Source: a bacterium (lineage in GTDB: Bacteria > Actinomycetota > Acidimicrobiia > Acidimicrobiales > Ilumatobacteraceae). Taken from it: a stretch of 7,665 bases of DNA. Of this stretch, positions 4,517-7,665 are shown piece after piece. Both the position numbers and the translations under genes were made by a program. The notes beneath the pieces were generated by a model. The model did no database searches. It worked only from the letters and a program-made list of their open reading frames with translations, and was not told the origin of the DNA. The stretch covers positions 1-7,665 of the forward strand of contig JAPOIQ010000047.1 in NCBI GenBank assembly GCA_029978815.1. The letters run 5' to 3'. Each line of letters starts with the position of its first letter. Position 1 is the first letter of the stretch.

Positions 4517-7060
4517 ATGATCAAGCTTGCTCTCCGAGGGGCTCGATCGAATCTCGGCCGCCTCATCCTCACCCTCATCTCCGTCGTACTCGGAGTCGCG
4601 TTTGTCTCGGGGTCATTCGTTCTTGCCGACAGCCTTCGTTCGATCTTCGATCAGGTCTCCGAGGATGCGTTCGCAGGAGTCGACGCCCAAGTCCGAGGCG
4701 CCAGCGATGACATGAACTCGACGAACGGCGAAATACCCCGATTTGACGACGACATTGTCAGTGCAATATCTGCACTCCCTGAAGCCGAATACACCGAAGG
4801 CGGACTCTTCTCGTTCGAACGCGCCTACACGATCGATGCAAACGATGAAGTTGTTCGCCCGACAGGCCCTCCGGTCTTTACCGGATCGTGGGCTGGCCCA
4901 AGCCCTGTTTCGTCGTTCAGGATCGTTGAAGGTGAGCCTCCAGTAGGCCAACAAGTTGTCATCGACCCTGTTCAAGCAGAGCGCGGCGGATTCGTGGTCG
5001 GCCAGGACATCACCATCAGCCTCCCAACCGGAGAGCCAGAGGTCTTCACCCTCAGCGGCACCATCGATTTCGGTGAGGGCGGTACCGGCGGGGCGTTCTT
5101 CATTCTGTTTGACCTCCCCACGACGCAGCGTGTGCTCGGGCTTCCCGGGAGAATTGACTCCGTCGTCGTCTCAGCCGCTGAAGGTGTCAGCCCGGACGAA
5201 CTCGTCACTGCGATCTCGGCAGTACTTCCTTCAGATCTTGAAGCAGTCACCGGTGAAGTAGTCATCGGTGAGCAGAAAGAAGACTTCGGAACCTTCATCA
5301 ACATCTTTGGCAACGTGCTTTTAGGTTTTGCAGTTGTCGTTCTCTTTGTCAGCACCTTCATCATTAACAACACATTTGCGACGCTCGTCGGTCAACGAAC
5401 CCGAATGTTCGGTCTTATGCGATCAATTGGTGCAAGCGGAAAACAAATCATGCAGATGGTGTTTATTGAGGCGGGATCAATCGGAATTGCAGCGTCAGGT
5501 CTGGGCCTCGTTGGCGGACTCGGGGTTGCTGCTGCGTTGAAGCGCCTGTTTTCCTCAGCCGGGGGCGAATTCCCTGATGGTCCGCTCGAAATTCGAGCCC
5601 GCACCATCGTTGTCGTCATCGTGGTGGGAATGGGTGTGACGCTCGCATCTGCAATTCTTCCTGCCCTTCGAGCCTCCCGCGTTACCCCTCTTGAAGCATT
5701 CCGAACTGGAGGAGCGACCTCTCGCCCTCTCACTACTCGCATCGCACTTGGCAGCGCTGTGTTGCTGCCAGGTCTCATCTTTATGGCGATCGGCATGTTC
5801 GGTGATCCAGGCGGAACATCCGCAACCCTTGCAATGATCGGGGTTGGAGGTGCTCTCACCTTCATCGGCATGTCGATGCTCTCCGCGATGTTCGCTGGGG
5901 CCGTGGCAGGCTTCATTGGGGCACCAGTCGCGGCACTTCGTGGAGTCACCGGGCGTATTGCCCGAGGCAACGCAAGTCGCAACCCTCAGCGTACGAGTTC
6001 AACGGTGACTGCTCTCATGATCGGACTTGCACTCATTTCAGGTGTCGCCGTGCTCACTCGATCGATCCTCGACAGTTTCGAAGAGGTGCTCAACGAATCA
6101 ATCTCAGCCGATCTGTGGATCTTTGAATCAAATCAAGGCCTCGAATTCTCTGGGCTGCTCGTCGACCAACTCGCTGAATTACCAGAGGTCGATCAGGTCG
6201 CTGGCTTCTCCCCCACAGCGATTCGCATCGACGGAGAAGTTCTCACTGCGAGCGGCTTTGACTCAAGCACCGGCACCTCGGTTGTCAATATGGGAATTCT
6301 TGAAGGTGTTGCCGAAGTCGGCCGAGACGGCCTCGCAGTTCTTGACTCCGTTGCCGAAGAACGGCAGATCGCCATCGGCGATTCAATCGATGTTGAGTTT
6401 GAAGATGGTTTCGTCACATCGCTCGAGGTTCGAGGGATCTTCGATGATGCGGCGCTCGCTGGTGCCGATTGGCTCATCGATCGCGGCTTGTCACGAGAGC
6501 ACCGCATCACCGATGCAATTACATTCGCTGGCCTCACATATGCAGACGGAGTTGACCCCGTGGTCGGGCGAGCAGCCGTCGAAGAAGCCACCTCGGTGTT
6601 TCCTCAACTCAGCGTTCAGGACAACACAGAATTCCAAGAGGAGGCTGAAGGACAGATTGCCCAATTGCAGGTCGTCATCACAGCACTATTGGTGCTGTGT
6701 CTCGTCGTCGCATTCTTTGGCATCGTCAACACCATGGTTCTCGCCGTGCTTGAGCGCACCCGCGAAATCGGTCTCCTCCGTGCGGTCGGCATGACACGTC
6801 GTCAACTTCAATCGAGTGTTCGCTGGGAAGCTGCGATTATCAGTCTCTTTGGAGCTCTCCTTGGAGTTGCGCTGGGCCTCCTCCTTGGTTGGGCAGCGGT
6901 CATCGCCATCCCTGATTCATTCGTCAGCAAGCTCGGCATCCCGTGGGGGCAGCTGGTCGTCTACATCATCGTTGGCGGACTGCTCGGGGTGGTTGCGGCG
7001 TGGTTCCCAGCGCGCCGAGCCGCACGACTTGACGTGCTTGAAGCAATCTCAACTCAATAA
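4517..7060 (+). CDS. ABC transporter permease with two FtsX domains
   Basis: This protein of 847 residues has about ten membrane segments by eye: near 15-37, 262-288, 312-340, 363-385, 408-428, 434-466, 496-514, 716-745, 772-798 and 811-831. Two large soluble regions outside the membrane lie at ~41-258 (MacB-like periplasmic-core type) and ~515-712. Two FtsX domains are evident. Each has a cytoplasmic motif, QRTRMFGLMRSIGAS (293-307) and ERTREIGLLRAVGMT (746-760), and each ends alike, LPALRASRVTPLEAFRT (381-397) and FPARRAARLDVLEAIST (830-846). Such proteins do not import nutrients; they usually act as mechanotransmission machines or export lipoproteins, peptides or drugs from the outer face of the membrane. 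The substrate is not evident. No HlyD-like adaptor is encoded in the window. There is no Shine-Dalgarno; the start 5 bases after the ATPase stop suggests coupled translation. Confidence 0.92.
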   Translation: MIKLALRGARSNLGRLILTLISVVLGVAFVSGSFVLADSLRSIFDQVSEDAFAGVDAQVRGASDDMNSTNGEIPRFDDDIVSAISALPEAEYTEGGLFSFERAYTIDANDEVVRPTGPPVFTGSWAGPSPVSSFRIVEGEPPVGQQVVIDPVQAERGGFVVGQDITISLPTGEPEVFTLSGTIDFGEGGTGGAFFILFDLPTTQRVLGLPGRIDSVVVSAAEGVSPDELVTAISAVLPSDLEAVTGEVVIGEQKEDFGTFINIFGNVLLGFAVVVLFVSTFIINNTFATLVGQRTRMFGLMRSIGASGKQIMQMVFIEAGSIGIAASGLGLVGGLGVAAALKRLFSSAGGEFPDGPLEIRARTIVVVIVVGMGVTLASAILPALRASRVTPLEAFRTGGATSRPLTTRIALGSAVLLPGLIFMAIGMFGDPGGTSATLAMIGVGGALTFIGMSMLSAMFAGAVAGFIGAPVAALRGVTGRIARGNASRNPQRTSSTVTALMIGLALISGVAVLTRSILDSFEEVLNESISADLWIFESNQGLEFSGLLVDQLAELPEVDQVAGFSPTAIRIDGEVLTASGFDSSTGTSVVNMGILEGVAEVGRDGLAVLDSVAEERQIAIGDSIDVEFEDGFVTSLEVRGIFDDAALAGADWLIDRGLSREHRITDAITFAGLTYADGVDPVVGRAAVEEATSVFPQLSVQDNTEFQEEAEGQIAQLQVVITALLVLCLVVAFFGIVNTMVLAVLERTREIGLLRAVGMTRRQLQSSVRWEAAIISLFGALLGVALGLLLGWAAVIAIPDSFVSKLGIPWGQLVVYIIVGGLLGVVAAWFPARRAARLDVLEAISTQ

Positions 7061-7073
7061 CAGCGAAAGCGCC

Positions 7074-7475
7074 ATGGCACTTAACCCTCATCACCTATCA
7101 GAAGCCGCTCAGAACTTTCTCCGCGAGTACGTCCTTGCGACGCTTACAACCTTGCGAGAGGATGGTTCCCCTCACGTTGTTCCCGTCGGTTTCAGTTACG
7201 ACATGTCAACTGCTACGGCGATGGTGATCGCTGTCGACGGATCACAGAAAGTTGTGAATGCCGACCGGCACTGTCGAGCAGTGGTGAGTCAAGTCGATGG
7301 TCCGCGTTGGCTTTCTTTCGAAGGAACCGCCAGTGTGAGCCGTCACCCTGAGGACGTTCGACTTGCGGAGGAGCGGTACGCCAGTCGGTATCGGCAGCCT
7401 GCTGAGCGAGACGATCGAGTTGCGATCATCATCTCTGTCGACCGCGTCCTCGGTCGAGTTCCAGATTCTCAGTAA
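7074..7475 (+). CDS. F420H2-dependent biliverdin reductase homologue (Rv2074-like)
   Basis: The chosen start is ATG 7074, 13 bases after the permease stop. The frame stays open further upstream, but that part overlaps the permease. The product has 133 residues; Rv2074 has about 137. Resemblance to Rv2074, recalled from memory, is strong throughout: LATLTTLREDGSPHVVPVGF (21-40), GSQKVVNADR (56-65, with Lys59 in the deazaflavin-binding segment), AVVSQVDGPRWLSFEGTASV (69-88), ERYASRYRQP (100-109) and a C-terminal SVDRVLG (121-127). Rv2074 of Mycobacterium tuberculosis is reported to reduce biliverdin to bilirubin with F420H2. Whether this homologue uses biliverdin is inferred; it could be another F420H2-dependent reductase of the split-barrel fold. 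It is cytoplasmic, with no signal peptide. No clear RBS is seen, so it is probably expressed as the third gene of the ABC operon. Confidence 0.85.
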   Translation: MALNPHHLSEAAQNFLREYVLATLTTLREDGSPHVVPVGFSYDMSTATAMVIAVDGSQKVVNADRHCRAVVSQVDGPRWLSFEGTASVSRHPEDVRLAEERYASRYRQPAERDDRVAIIISVDRVLGRVPDSQ

Positions 7476-7493
7476 CACGATTCTCAGTTACGA
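7464..7493. repeat. 15-base tandem duplication containing two convergent stop codons
   Basis: Two adjacent 15-base units, 7464-7478 and 7479-7493, share GATTCTCAGT followed by A or T and then AC; the last two bases differ. The first copy carries the TAA that ends the Rv2074-like gene (7473-7475, plus strand). The second carries TTA, which is the TAA stop of the glycosylase gene on the minus strand (7490-7488). The whole 12-base intergenic gap lies inside the repeat. Confidence 0.7.
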
Positions 7494-7665
7494 GGGCTGC
7501 GCACCGCGCGGTGGTGTGTCGTCAAGTAGACGCCAATCAAGCCGCGTCTGACAACCTGGACACCAGTACACCGGACGGCTGTCGGGTGGAGCATTCGTTG
7601 ACTCGATCGAGTCGCCACAGCGATTACACACCCGCCCATTGCGGCCATACACCTCTAATGGCACA
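7488..7665 (-). CDS. Fpg/Nei-family DNA glycosylase, C-terminal zinc finger (partial)
   Basis: The minus strand is open from the window edge to a TAA at 7490-7488, giving 58 residues of the C-terminus. The sequence begins [17 protein letters not shown] and continues to YWCPGCQT, a CxxC-x15-CxxC zinc finger with cysteines at fragment residues 13, 16, 35 and 38. The VYGR.G..C..CG start and YWCP.CQ end are characteristic of the zinc finger of formamidopyrimidine-DNA glycosylase and endonuclease VIII, which binds DNA in base-excision repair of oxidised bases. After the finger there is an ~18-residue Pro/Arg/Asp-rich tail. The N-terminal catalytic proline is outside the window, so Fpg and Nei types cannot be told apart. 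The gene converges on the Rv2074-like gene. Confidence 0.85.
   Translation of the reverse strand, partial: VPLEVYGRNGRVCNRCGDSIESTNAPPDSRPVYWCPGCQTRLDWRLLDDTPPRGAQPS

Noticed and set aside
5392..5982. 196-codon open frame on the minus strand inside the permease gene
   Set aside because: It is a Pro/Ala/Arg-rich antisense shadow of membrane-coding sequence with no RBS and no family resemblance.
6679..6699. Perfect 8-bp hairpin (CACAGCAC / GTGCTGTG, 5-base loop) in the permease gene
   Set aside because: It lies in codons for a Leu/Val-rich membrane helix, far from any gene boundary and without a T-run, so it is most likely chance.
6027..6794. 255-codon open frame on the plus strand inside the permease gene
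   Set aside because: Its product is Ser/Arg-rich low-complexity sequence with no recognisable motif, and the permease frame there encodes clear FtsX segments.

Overview
The window looks like a stretch of actinobacterial chromosome, moderately GC-rich and tightly packed. Three things point to an F420-using actinobacterium, perhaps Acidimicrobiia: a close look-alike of mycobacterial Rv2074 (F420H2-dependent), a small actinobacterial-type FMN/F420 split-barrel protein, and a Thr-rich linker behind a lipobox. The lineage is inferred from gene style only; no rRNA or marker gene is present. There are nine protein genes, two of them cut by the window edges. I see no tRNA, rRNA, CRISPR array, insertion sequence or phage gene, and no intergenic stretch longer than about 80 bases.

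Layout. (1) 1-573, +: C-terminal part of a sulfite-oxidase-type molybdopterin oxidoreductase. (2) 642-2793, +: a two-gene unit of a crotonase-fold enzyme and, 4 bases later, a lipoprotein serine hydrolase of the class C beta-lactamase/DD-peptidase fold. (3) 3686-2814, -: a two-gene unit of a small FMN/F420 split-barrel protein and a Cys-based tyrosine/dual-specificity phosphatase; its stop lies 20 bases from the convergent hydrolase. (4) 3768-7475, +: a three-gene unit of a LolD/MacB-like ABC ATPase, a large FtsX-type permease with two FtsX domains, and an Rv2074-like F420H2-dependent biliverdin-reductase homologue. (5) 7488-7665, -: the zinc-finger C-terminus of an Fpg/Nei DNA glycosylase, convergent with the previous gene and 12 bases from it.

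Function. The ABC pair should form an ATP-driven machine for an unidentified cell-envelope substrate. The downstream reductase is probably co-transcribed, but no functional link is visible. Several junctions (1463/1468, 4511/4517, 7060/7074) lack a Shine-Dalgarno sequence, which suggests translational coupling. By contrast, the genes starting at 642, 3686 and 3338 have recognisable ribosome binding sites.

Most of the window is ordinary core-type gene content. I did not find a convincing new multi-gene system. The points most worth a second look are the atypical active sites of the crotonase and the serine hydrolase, the phosphatase/split-barrel pair, the transporter/F420-reductase pairing, and a short tandem duplication that holds the stop codons of two convergent genes.
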